Of a stretch of DNA of 64,000 bases, positions 26,494 through 34,255 are shown in pieces. The notes under the pieces are model-generated. The model saw only the letters and a program-made list of their open reading frames with translations. It was not told the DNA's origin and ran no database searches. This DNA is from Bacteroidota bacterium (lineage in GTDB: Bacteria > Bacteroidota > Bacteroidia > UBA8524). The position numbers and the translations under genes are program-made. How positions within the stretch are numbered: position 1 is the first letter of the stretch; each line of letters starts with the position of its first letter. The DNA is taken from contig WBUH01000004.1 of NCBI GenBank assembly GCA_008933805.1, positions 124,001-188,000 on the forward strand, given 5' to 3'.

Positions 26494-27522
26494 TTAGTCT
26501 TCAATCGTACGCTGTTTCTGCAAAAACTCATCGTTGTAGATACGCAACAGCAAAATAAACATGGATACCAGCAAAGGGCCGAAAATCAGCCCTATGAAGC
26601 CGAACAAACTTACCCCTATTATCACCCCGAACATGGTTACCAACGGGTGAACATCGGCCATGCGTTTTTGCAGTACCAGGCGGAAAACATTATCGATATT
26701 AATAATCACTACTGCTCCAAAAATCCAAAGGGTAATGCCCTGCCACTCTTGGCCGTTAAAATACAGGTATAAGCTAAGCGGAAACCACACAATAGTGCTT
26801 CCAATAACGGGCAGCATGGATGCAAAAGCGGTAACGGCGCCCCACAGCAAAGGGTCGGGCACGCCTAAAAATAAGTAGGCAAAAAACGCAAAAACAGCCT
26901 GTATAATAGCCAGCAACGGAATACCGATAGCGTTTGAAAGCACCATGCTGTATATTTCATTCCCTATTTTAATTACGTTTTCATCCTTCAACGGTACATA
27001 TTCATACAACCAACGCTCCATATTGCGCCCCCCCGTAAGCATAAAATACAGGATAAAATACATAAGCGCCACAATCAACAGTGTATCAAACGTAGCCATT
27101 AAAATATTGGGCACTACATTGCCCAGCATTGCTGGCAATTGCTCTAGGTTTTTACTGCTCAGTATATCTGTCCCCAACAATTCGTTCACTTCTGTAACCA
27201 CCACCTGAATTTTTGCCATCCATTCAGCAGGGTTGCTCAACAACACCATCAACTTATCGTATAACAGCTTTAGCAACACACCAGTGGGCAATAGGATAAT
27301 AACAAACGAAAGTGCCATTATCAACAATGCCGACAGGGTTTTATTCCACCGCTTTCTCAGCGAAAGATGAAACATTAACCCCCTAAACAGTACGTAAAAA
27401 GTAACCGCCCCCAGCAAGGCAGTTAAGAAGGGATAAACCTTCCAAAAAATCAGTAAACCCATTGCTACTATGATTATCAGAAAGAAGGTTTGCCGCATCC
27501 GGCCGCTGTCTAAGTTTGCCAT
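26494..27522 (-). CDS. AI-2E family transporter (PerM-like)
   Basis: 342 residues from ATG 27522. The open frame extends 55 codons further upstream but that part has no membrane character and runs into the divergent promoter, so it is excluded. About eight helices are visible. The family block PLLAIIQAVFAFFAYLFLGVPDPLLWGAV is present, as are LPVIGSTIVWFP and the terminal FGFIGLIFGPLLVSMFILLL. The family includes TqsA and sodium/proton antiporters, so an autoinducer substrate cannot be assumed. Divergent from the holin-like gene at 27650. Confidence 0.9.
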   Translation of the reverse strand: MANLDSGRMRQTFFLIIIVAMGLLIFWKVYPFLTALLGAVTFYVLFRGLMFHLSLRKRWNKTLSALLIMALSFVIILLPTGVLLKLLYDKLMVLLSNPAEWMAKIQVVVTEVNELLGTDILSSKNLEQLPAMLGNVVPNILMATFDTLLIVALMYFILYFMLTGGRNMERWLYEYVPLKDENVIKIGNEIYSMVLSNAIGIPLLAIIQAVFAFFAYLFLGVPDPLLWGAVTAFASMLPVIGSTIVWFPLSLYLYFNGQEWQGITLWIFGAVVIINIDNVFRLVLQKRMADVHPLVTMFGVIIGVSLFGFIGLIFGPLLVSMFILLLRIYNDEFLQKQRTIED

Positions 27523-27649
27523 AATAGTGTTCTTGGGTTGATTCGTCAGTAAAAATAAATATAAAGCAACATACACAAGCCGTCCATTTAAAAATAGTGG
27601 TATTTTTGAGTAAACCGATGTGCAGGCACTACCTGCAGCCAATACCCTT

Positions 27650-28027
27650 ATGGAAGATAATTTTAAAGACTTTTTTACCCAAACCAAACAGGTGGTAAAA
27701 AGCTATGCTGAAAAGCGCCTTGAACTACTGCGATTGCAAACCTCACTAAAAACCTCACAGGCGTTGGGTTTGTTCTTTTCGCTATTCATTGTATTTTTTA
27801 TCCTGCTGTTTGTAATTGTGTTTGCCGGTATGTGGTTTTCGTTCTGGCTGGCTGAAAAAACAGGCAGCTATGCCACGGGTTTCGGCATCAGCACTGGCAT
27901 TCTTGCCCTTTTGTTTTTGCTGGCTTTGGTGTTGCGCAAGCCACTAATACAAACGCCTGTGGCCAATATTGTAGCCCGCGAAATAGCCAACGACGAAGAT
28001 GATTTTGACGAGGAGGAAGAACTTTAA
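27650..28027 (+). CDS. holin-III / YqjE-like membrane protein
   Basis: 125 residues from ATG 27650 (MEDNFKDFF). An amphipathic N-terminal helix (QVVKSYAEKRLELLRLQTS) is followed by two membrane helices (LFFSLFIVFFILLFVIVFAG and TGFGISTGILALLFLLALVL) and a very acidic tail (DEDDFDEEEEL). This matches the 'phage holin family / Actinobacteriophage holin III' (YqjE-like) group, which in cellular genomes is a stress-related membrane protein rather than a phage holin. First of three close genes on the plus strand. Confidence 0.72.
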   Translation: MEDNFKDFFTQTKQVVKSYAEKRLELLRLQTSLKTSQALGLFFSLFIVFFILLFVIVFAGMWFSFWLAEKTGSYATGFGISTGILALLFLLALVLRKPLIQTPVANIVAREIANDEDDFDEEEEL

Positions 28028-28038
28028 TTGTAACTGTT

Positions 28039-28437
28039 ATGGCAAAACGTATTAAGAATATAGCCCAACTGCAACAACGCATTAATAAAGCCAAGCTTGA
28101 ATGCCGCACTATGGAAACCGAACTTGATAAACGGCTGGATTATTTGCAGGATAATTACATAGGTATGGCCGCCAACTCAGCCATATACGGGTTTATTAAA
28201 TCGCCCAAAAGTTTTGGTATTGCTAAAGATGTACTTACCGGAATTTGGAAAGCGGATAACATAAAAGAGTTTATAAAGAAAACGGCATTGCGGTTATTAC
28301 ACGCGGTTGCAGTACGCTTGGGTTTTAAAATTGTACGCGATTTTGCAGAGGGGAAAACCGGAGCAACTGAACCGCCCCCCGCTGCCGAAGAACAACCTGC
28401 CTCCAAAACCCGAAAAACAAAACAAACCAAAGAATAA
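28039..28437 (+). CDS. hypothetical protein, partner of the YqjE-like gene
   Basis: 132 residues, 11 bp after the previous gene. The N-terminal part is a charged helix (KNIAQLQQRINKAKLECRTM), the middle contains an amphipathic segment (FIKKTALRLLHAVAVRLGF), and the C-terminal 25 residues are P/A/K-rich (TEPPPAAEEQPASKTRKTK). The position after a YqjE-like gene and the helix-rich form recall YqjD/ElaB-type ribosome or membrane-associated proteins, but no motif confirms it. Function unknown. Confidence 0.6.
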   Translation: MAKRIKNIAQLQQRINKAKLECRTMETELDKRLDYLQDNYIGMAANSAIYGFIKSPKSFGIAKDVLTGIWKADNIKEFIKKTALRLLHAVAVRLGFKIVRDFAEGKTGATEPPPAAEEQPASKTRKTKQTKE

Positions 28438-28463
28438 CACGTTATTTGCTTGAAAAAACTACT

Positions 28464-28808
28464 ATGGGACTTGTTGAAGATTTTAACGACTACCGCACCC
28501 GCATGAACGAAGAGATTTTGGGTGCTGATAACTTGGTACTTAAGCGTCTTTTTAATTTAGATACACAAACATACGCCGAAGGCGCATTGCCTGTAGCCAC
28601 CAAAGAAATGCTGGGCTTAGTAGCCAGCATGGTGCTGCGTTGTGATGATTGTGTGAAATATCATTTAGGTAAATGTTATGAATTGGGCATTACCAAGGCT
28701 CAGATATATGAAGTGTTTGCCGTTGCAAACATTGTAGGCGGAACCATTGTGATACCTCACACCCGCCGTGCCGCTGAGTATTGGAGCGAATTAGAAAAAA
28801 CCACCTGA
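28464..28808 (+). CDS. carboxymuconolactone decarboxylase / AhpD-like protein
   Basis: 114 residues from ATG 28464 (MGLVEDFNDYRTRMNE); a start 18 bp upstream is possible. The CMD-domain core is clear: ATKEMLGLVASMVLRCDDCV followed by KYHLGKCYELG, giving the redox CxxC plus downstream His of AhpD-type alkylhydroperoxidases, then VANIVGGTIVIPHTRRA. It probably works as a small peroxide-reducing or thiol-redox protein in the cytoplasm. It sits 26 bp after the hypothetical gene. Confidence 0.88.
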   Translation: MGLVEDFNDYRTRMNEEILGADNLVLKRLFNLDTQTYAEGALPVATKEMLGLVASMVLRCDDCVKYHLGKCYELGITKAQIYEVFAVANIVGGTIVIPHTRRAAEYWSELEKTT

Positions 28809-28821
28809 AAACGTTTATTAA

Positions 28822-28849
28822 CCTGCTCTTTATCTGCTTATTGAGCAGG
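28822..28849 (+). terminator. weak hairpin after the AhpD-like gene
   Basis: Arms CCTGCTC (28822-28828) and GAGCAGG (28843-28849) with a 14-base loop. The following bases are only moderately T-rich. It could end the three-gene transcript; low confidence. Confidence 0.35.
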
Positions 28850-28875
28850 GTATTATATCTATGCAAAAAATAATA

Positions 28876-28883
28876 TAGTTTTG
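28876..28883 (+). promoter_or_regulatory. -7 promoter element TAGTTTTG
   Basis: TAnnTTTG match 21 bp before the ATG at 28905, giving a leader of roughly 15 bases for the type IX cargo gene. Confidence 0.6.
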
Positions 28884-28904
28884 TTTATCACTCAAACCAC
28901 TTGT

Positions 28905-30062
28905 ATGAAAAAAATTTACTTGTTATTCGCTTTCGCTTTAGGAACAGCTACCCTTACAACGGCTCAAATCAGCCTTACCCCAAGCAATTTCCCCACCATA
29001 CCATCGGCCACCTATCAGTATACCGATTCGGGCACTGTGCCAGCGCTTAATACCGCTACCGGCAGCCTGTGGGATTTGGGCAGCGTGCAAAAGCGCGGCG
29101 GACGCAGGCAGGTAACATACACCCCTGTAAGCAATCACCCTGTGTTTACTGCTGCAACAGAACGCAGCGAAGAGTGGTCATACTTTGGCCCTTTGCCCGT
29201 ACGCCAGCAAATTTACCTGCAAAAAACCAACAGCGGTATCGATGCCTTGGGTATCGGCTACGAGAAGCAAACCATCAGCTTAGGATTTATTACAGGACTA
29301 AACACCGACTCGGTTACCTTCCCTGCTCAAACGTTTGCGTTTACCCTACCGTATACTGAAATCAGTTTCCCACTCCAAAACACAAAATCGTGGGTGGCAC
29401 AATCAAAAGCACACACCACTTTCAACATGAATATTTCGTTGCTGGGCTTTAACAACACCCCTTGTTATTTTGATAATTACTTTGATGCCTCGCACGAGGT
29501 AATAAGCTACGGTACCTGCCGTGTACCGTCAAAAGGTCAACCGGGTACTACGTATGATGCTTTGTTACTTAAATCAGAAACTTTGCGCGTAGATAGCTTT
29601 TATATCAGCGGTTTGCCTGCCGACCCATTTTTATTAGCCGCTATGGGGGTTAATCAAGGCGACTCGGTGCATACTTACCAATACCGCATTTTCCGTGAAA
29701 ATGCCGGAATGCAACAGCTTGCCATTATTGAGTTTGAAGACGACTCATATACTACTGTAAAACGTGCTGAATACTCTGCCGAGTTTGATATGGTGTCTAT
29801 CGGTGATATTGTGATTGACAACGGATTGATGGTGTATCCCAACCCAGTGGCCGGAAATACTGTATATGTTCAAGTACCTGACGGTTTTGGCAGTGCAACA
29901 TTTACCCTTACCGATATAAACGGACGTACTATACCTGCTCAAGCACAAAATACAGGCGCAGGCTATACACTTACCACTAATAACCCACTTGCCACAGGCG
30001 TTTACCAATTAACCGCCCAAGGCACAACAAATACTGCTACAATAAAGTTAGTAGTTAAATAA
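28905..30062 (+). CDS. secreted protein with type IX (Por) C-terminal sorting domain
   Basis: 385 residues from ATG 28905. The signal peptide is MKKIYLLFAFALGTATLTTA. The body (20-300) is beta-rich with no recognised catalytic motif. The last about 80 residues are a canonical T9SS type A sorting domain: GLMVYPNPVAGNTVYVQVPD (the YPNP block), then ATFTLTDINGRTI, and the closing GVYQLTA...IKLVVK. It should cross the outer membrane through the SprA translocon encoded at 9.2 kb and be anchored or released at the surface. A good promoter precedes it; it does not share an operon with a known partner. Confidence 0.88.
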   Translation: MKKIYLLFAFALGTATLTTAQISLTPSNFPTIPSATYQYTDSGTVPALNTATGSLWDLGSVQKRGGRRQVTYTPVSNHPVFTAATERSEEWSYFGPLPVRQQIYLQKTNSGIDALGIGYEKQTISLGFITGLNTDSVTFPAQTFAFTLPYTEISFPLQNTKSWVAQSKAHTTFNMNISLLGFNNTPCYFDNYFDASHEVISYGTCRVPSKGQPGTTYDALLLKSETLRVDSFYISGLPADPFLLAAMGVNQGDSVHTYQYRIFRENAGMQQLAIIEFEDDSYTTVKRAEYSAEFDMVSIGDIVIDNGLMVYPNPVAGNTVYVQVPDGFGSATFTLTDINGRTIPAQAQNTGAGYTLTTNNPLATGVYQLTAQGTTNTATIKLVVK

Positions 30063-30068
30063 CTTTTG

Positions 30069-31922
30069 ATGAAACAACTCCTTTTTGCACTTCTTGCCTT
30101 TTCATGTATCCGATTATCAGCACAAAAACAGGTATTGGATGTAGAAAATAATAACGATTACAGCAGTTTTGCAGCACTTGACAGTGCTTACCTTTCGCAG
30201 TTTTCTTTGTTTTTTACAGGAGAAGACCACCGTTACCTGAAGTCGAACTCGCAGCTTGAACTAAAGATGTTTAAACACCTGCACAAAACCGCAGGGGTAC
30301 GCGTGTTCATGATGGAGTTCGGCTACTCGCTGGGGTATGTTGCAAACAAGTATGTGCAAACGGGAGACAGCAATGTGCTTGAACTCTTAGACAAGCACAC
30401 CTTTGACGAGTATTTTGCTCTTTTTAAGGGATTGAGGGATTTTTACGACTCGTTGCCCGAAAACGAAAAGTTTTCATTGGCCTCTGTTGATTTGGAGCGC
30501 GAGCCTGTATATCCTGTAAAAATGCTAGAATCGTTGATGCCGGATAATATAGCTCCGCACGATTCAATAAAGCTGCACATTGATGCGCTGAAAGCCATCT
30601 CTGAATACCACGATTACGAATCAGAACAAAACAAAGAAGAGGAAGAGGGCGAGGAGTACGACTATATTGAAACGGTGAAACCCGGCAGCGATTCTGCCTA
30701 CACCAAGGTGTATGTAAATACACGCCTCACTGTGGAGTTTGTAATAGAAAACTACAAAAAGCACAAAGAGAAATACCAAGCGTATTTGGGCAGCAACTTT
30801 GATTTGTTTGAAGCCGAGATAAAAAACATTGAAGACTATTTTGTGTACGATTCATACGAGGGTGCCGCACACCAATACATCTACCGTGAGAACTACATGG
30901 AACAAAATGTAAAACGGTTGGTGGCTCAAAATCCCGGAACAAAAATCTTTGGCCAGTTTGGTCGCTGCCACACCCAACGCAGCCGCGAGAAAGAAGATTG
31001 CAGCTATTTTTACTTCAACTCATTGGCTACACGACTAAATACTTCAGTAGGAAGCCCGTTTGAAGGTAAAGTGTTTTCGTGCGCCATCTTCTACCCTGCT
31101 ATGTTTGATTTTATGGATGATAACGTAGCCATTAATGCCGGACTTGACAGTTTGATAAACAATACGGAGTTGAACACCATAGCTCTTACTGTTTTAGATA
31201 AAGACGACACCACGTTTGCACAACTTTCAAAGCGTTTTAATGCGATAATCATCAACTATAACGAGAACGATGAGAATAGTGCTGAAACCATAGAAGAAAC
31301 GATGGACATTTCAAGCCTGTTTGACCCCAACAACAAAGAACGTATGATGGTTTTAGGCACCGTAGGTGCAAAAGGGATGAACATAGCTAACATCAACAAC
31401 CGCCTGAACACTGATTTCAACCCTTCGGTACAGTTCTACGGTTTTGAGTTTAACTTCTCCAAAAACCGCAGTTACTCGCTAATTAACCGTTTCACTTGGT
31501 TTTCAACCGGTACCCGCGATATAAATGATTCGGCATCTATAGCACTTTCAGGCTTTTCAATCAACTTTATGTATGGCGGTGATTTGATTAAAAGCAACAA
31601 CGTTGATTTTATTCTTTCAGCCGGATACGGTTACGAACGCTGGGAAATGCAAACCACCGAGCACCATACCGATGAAAGCCGCAAGGATGTTTTTGGTAGT
31701 GATAGAACTTCTACCTACGTAAATCCGGGTATGTACCTGAATGCTGCCGCCGATTTTCGCGTACACAAAGGAGGCTTTACATTTGGGGTGTATTGCGGCT
31801 ACCAGCTTGATTTATCCAACCAAAAATGGAGAACAGCGGGCAAAATAAACGGCGATACCCCAAAGTTCTCACTAAGCAGTTATACAGTGGGTGCTAACAT
31901 TGGGTTTAATATCCCCTTATAA
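30069..31922 (+). CDS. erythromycin-esterase/ChaN-like domain fused to an outer-membrane beta-barrel (putative)
   Basis: 617 residues from ATG 30069. A signal peptide (MKQLLFALLAFSCIRLSA) leads into a domain (25-350) whose blocks FFTGEDHRYLKSNSQLELKM and VFMMEFGYSLGYVANKYV, and the later IFGQFGRCHTQR, resemble the Glu/His-based EreA-TIKI-ChaN superfamily (pattern GE.H, .E.g). An acidic insert (EQNKEEEEGEEYDYIE) lies at about 186-200. From about 430 the sequence alternates in beta-strands with aromatic ends (VQFYGFEFNF, FSINFMYGGDL, YTVGANIGFNIPL), as in an 8-10-strand barrel. The catalytic assignment is tentative. It follows the sorting-domain gene by 6 bp. Confidence 0.6.
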   Translation: MKQLLFALLAFSCIRLSAQKQVLDVENNNDYSSFAALDSAYLSQFSLFFTGEDHRYLKSNSQLELKMFKHLHKTAGVRVFMMEFGYSLGYVANKYVQTGDSNVLELLDKHTFDEYFALFKGLRDFYDSLPENEKFSLASVDLEREPVYPVKMLESLMPDNIAPHDSIKLHIDALKAISEYHDYESEQNKEEEEGEEYDYIETVKPGSDSAYTKVYVNTRLTVEFVIENYKKHKEKYQAYLGSNFDLFEAEIKNIEDYFVYDSYEGAAHQYIYRENYMEQNVKRLVAQNPGTKIFGQFGRCHTQRSREKEDCSYFYFNSLATRLNTSVGSPFEGKVFSCAIFYPAMFDFMDDNVAINAGLDSLINNTELNTIALTVLDKDDTTFAQLSKRFNAIIINYNENDENSAETIEETMDISSLFDPNNKERMMVLGTVGAKGMNIANINNRLNTDFNPSVQFYGFEFNFSKNRSYSLINRFTWFSTGTRDINDSASIALSGFSINFMYGGDLIKSNNVDFILSAGYGYERWEMQTTEHHTDESRKDVFGSDRTSTYVNPGMYLNAAADFRVHKGGFTFGVYCGYQLDLSNQKWRTAGKINGDTPKFSLSSYTVGANIGFNIPL

Positions 31923-31973
31923 AAATCAACCCTTTTCACTCAATATTATTCAAACTTGTTTTAATTTGGCATC

Positions 31974-32744
31974 ATGGTAAAAGTTATCACCTATAACGTA
32001 AACGGTATCCGCTCTGCGGTAGATAAAACGCTTCCCGAATGGTTGCGCCAGCAAAATGCTGATATCGTTTGTTTTCAGGAAATTAAAGCGGATATGACTA
32101 AAATACCCACCGCCATTTTCGACGAGTTGGGCTATAAACATTACTGGTACCCTGCTGAAAAGAAAGGGTATAGCGGGGTGGCTATTCTTAGCAAAACCGA
32201 GCCTAAAAACGTGGTGTACGGTTGCGGCAATGAGCAGTACGATAGCGAAGGCCGTGTAATACGTGCCGATTACGACGGATACTCTGTATTGTGTGCTTAC
32301 CACCCAAGCGGAACGAGTGGAGAAGATCGCCAAGCCTTTAAAATGCTGTGGTTGGAATACTTTTTACGCCATGTGAACGATTTGCGCAAAGAAATACCCA
32401 ACCTTATTTTGGTGGGCGATTATAACATTTGCCGTGAGCCTATTGATATACACGACCCTGTGGGCAACAAAAACAGCAGCGGCTTTTTGCCCGAAGAGCG
32501 TGAGTGGTTTGCCCGCTTTTTAAATCACGGGTATGTGGATACTTTCCGCCATGCAAATGGTGAAATACCCCACCAATATACCTGGTGGAGTTTTAGGGCC
32601 AATGCAAGAGCCAATAACAAAGGCTGGCGCATTGATTATGTGATTGCGAACGATGAGTTGAAAGCAAAGGTGGTAGAATCTAAAATACTGCCCGATGCCA
32701 GACACAGCGACCACTGCCCCATGTACACCGTGTTTGATTTGTAG
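31974..32744 (+). CDS. xth: exodeoxyribonuclease III / AP endonuclease
   Basis: 256 residues of the EEP nuclease family. The N-terminal active-site block ITYNVNGIRSA, the metal-binding Glu in VCFQEIKAD, LVGDYNICREPIDIHDP with catalytic Asp and Asn, and the C-terminal GWRIDYVIAND and RHSDHCPMY (final Asp-His) are all intact. It removes abasic sites and 3'-blocking groups during base excision repair and has 3'-5' exonuclease activity. Stands alone. Confidence 0.94.
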   Translation: MVKVITYNVNGIRSAVDKTLPEWLRQQNADIVCFQEIKADMTKIPTAIFDELGYKHYWYPAEKKGYSGVAILSKTEPKNVVYGCGNEQYDSEGRVIRADYDGYSVLCAYHPSGTSGEDRQAFKMLWLEYFLRHVNDLRKEIPNLILVGDYNICREPIDIHDPVGNKNSSGFLPEEREWFARFLNHGYVDTFRHANGEIPHQYTWWSFRANARANNKGWRIDYVIANDELKAKVVESKILPDARHSDHCPMYTVFDL

Positions 32745-33148
32745 TAATCCTAATCTGTCCTTTTGGCCGTAGGGAAGAATCTTATTACGAATGTGTGAGC
32801 AAGACGGGATAGGGTGATTCGCTATCGTTCAGCATGACTGCAAACCGTCATTGCGAGGTCTCCCGAAGCAATCCCAACCCATCTATACGAACGGATTGCT
32901 TCAAAACCCAAAAGCGGTTTTTCGCAATGACGATAGTCGTATTAGCTCGATGGTTTAGAGCTTTACGACACCCCCTTGTGTTCCCCCTTATTATGGGGAA
33001 GCAACCGCACAAGTCCATTAAGCGGCCTATTTTTAGCAAAAAGTCCCCTATTTGTCCTTCTGACCGCAGGGAAGAACCTTATTACGAATGTGCGAACAGA
33101 GTAAGAGATTTGAATGCTGTTTCTGCTTTCACAGCATGGAATAAATTG
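32745..33148. repeat. 404-bp gene-free region with reverse copies of the 58-kb repeat and a long hairpin
   Basis: No gene is supported. Bases 32755-32835 and 32930-33095 match, in reverse complement and with divergence, sections of the 284-bp tandem repeat at 58091 (for example CCTTCTGACCGCAGGGAAGA and CACCCCCTTGTGTTCCCCCT). Inserted between them is the stem-loop at 32849-32931. A frame at 32834-33166 is translated repeat. Confidence 0.75.
32849..32931. repeat. long stem-loop of the CGTCATTGCGAGG type
   Basis: Outer arms CGTCATTGCGA and TCGCAATGACG; inner arms GAAGCAATCC and GGATTGCTTC; a loop of about 18 bases. This is the widespread bacterial intergenic repeat type whose ends read CGTCATTGCGAGG...GAAGCAATCC. 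MITE- or REP-like, non-coding. Confidence 0.75.
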
Positions 33149-33403
33149 TTACATCTCCATAATTGAAAGGTAATTGTCTAGTTCTTCATCCGATGAAAAC
33201 TCTTTAAGCATACTACAGCTTTTATTCGCGAGAAAAGAGAACAAATCCAATATGTTCTCAAAAAGCCTAAAATGTAACCCCTCAAAGTTATAGACATAGA
33301 GAATTTTTTTATTACTAGTCTTTTCATTGCTTGAAACAAGTATGGTCTCAACCGTCTTGTTTGGGCGCAAATAATCTACTTCAATCGCCTTGAACGTGTT
33401 CAT
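33149..33403 (-). CDS. small hypothetical protein coupled to the HNH nuclease
   Basis: 84 residues (starting MNTFKAIEVDYLRPNKTVET) with no recognised motif. A beta-rich N-terminal half (ILYVYNFEGLHFRLFENILD) is followed by an acidic helical tail (EFSSDEELDNYLSIMEM). Its ATG overlaps the stop of the nuclease gene by 4 bp, so expression is coupled. The size, acidity and position would fit an accessory or immunity/antidote protein, but this is only inference. The DNA here is visibly more A/T-rich than the flanking genes. Confidence 0.6.
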   Translation of the reverse strand: MNTFKAIEVDYLRPNKTVETILVSSNEKTSNKKILYVYNFEGLHFRLFENILDLFSFLANKSCSMLKEFSSDEELDNYLSIMEM

Positions 33404-34164
33404 CTAATAAAAATGTGGTTATTATGATACTCCAAGAACTCACTTGCTGGCAAAAACCGGTTGGGTAAGATTATTTCCTTACCATCAAAATTCTTTACTA
33501 AACTTACTACCGAAGGCTCTTTCTCAAAGTCATTAATATATTTTGATACTTTGATCTTATAATCATTTGTAATTGTTAGCAACCCTTTGTCAAAAGCCTT
33601 ATCGTGCAAAGCATTAAGGCAAATACCGTTAGTTGGGTGCAACCTGTTGGCTTTATCTTTTGCCCAAGGTACAATATGGCTTGCTACCAATAGTTCAGGA
33701 ATATTAAGTCCAGTAATGGCACAACGGGTATTATATGAAACAAGTATTGTATCTCTAAAAAACTGTTGGTTTATCCGTGTTTTAACAAGTGTTTCTCTTT
33801 CTTTTCCTTCTGGTAAGTTCTTTATGTCAACTCCTGCAATTACTTCTAAAGAAGTATTCCTGTATTTTGCTATAATTTCTTCTGCATCAATACCCAGCCT
33901 ATCCCAATCATTATAATACTCATTCCAAACCTCTTCGTCCAGTTTGCTGGTGTTAGTTAACCCTACTATACCTTTTTCTTTTAACGCTGGATCAAAGCTC
34001 CCAAAATTTCCAATTTTCATTTTTAGGGAGTTCGCGCTTCTACCCATTATCTGTGAGCCTTCCACTATCAACGGATGACTTGAAACCGCTTTGCTAAAGG
34101 GTACTTTACAGTAATAGTACAAGGCTACTATTGTTTGTTGCTTTGTCCACCTTTCAATTGCCAT
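33400..34164 (-). CDS. HNH endonuclease (HNH_2-type)
   Basis: 254 residues from ATG 34164, giving the family start MAIERWTKQQTIVALYYYC; an ATG 39 bp upstream is possible. The N-terminal 120 residues (SHPLIVEGSQIMGRSANSLK, then GNFGSFDPALKEKGIVGLTN) are the conserved module found before this HNH domain. The C-terminal domain reads RCAITGLNIPELLVASHIVP with the first His, then TNGICLNALHDKAFDKGLL with Asn and the second His. Such solitary HNH proteins are frequent in defence-associated loci; no methylase is nearby. Coupled to the small gene at 33149. Confidence 0.85.
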   Translation of the reverse strand: MAIERWTKQQTIVALYYYCKVPFSKAVSSHPLIVEGSQIMGRSANSLKMKIGNFGSFDPALKEKGIVGLTNTSKLDEEVWNEYYNDWDRLGIDAEEIIAKYRNTSLEVIAGVDIKNLPEGKERETLVKTRINQQFFRDTILVSYNTRCAITGLNIPELLVASHIVPWAKDKANRLHPTNGICLNALHDKAFDKGLLTITNDYKIKVSKYINDFEKEPSVVSLVKNFDGKEIILPNRFLPASEFLEYHNNHIFIR

Positions 34165-34240
34165 ATCTTGTTTGAAGAACTGTAAATATACATTTCTTTC
34201 CAATCTCCAACCCCACCGTTTAATCCTGCGTTCTGTTTGT

Positions 34241-34248
34241 TAACTTTG
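34241..34248 (+). promoter_or_regulatory. -7 promoter element TAACTTTG
   Basis: TAnnTTTG match ending only 7 bp before the ATG at 34256. With the usual 5-7 bp from this element to the start of transcription, the mRNA would be leaderless or nearly so. Confidence 0.65.
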
Positions 34249-34255
34249 CGCTCCG

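Noticed and set aside
27650-28027. Holin-like gene as a sign of a prophage
   Set aside because: No other phage gene is nearby, and YqjE/holin-III-like proteins are ordinary cellular genes; the acidic tail and gene partners fit that group.
32834-33166. 110-codon frame after xth
   Set aside because: It is composed of two kinds of intergenic repeat and has no start signal or protein-like composition.
33400-34164. HNH gene as part of a classical restriction-modification system
   Set aside because: No methyltransferase or specificity gene is present within the window.
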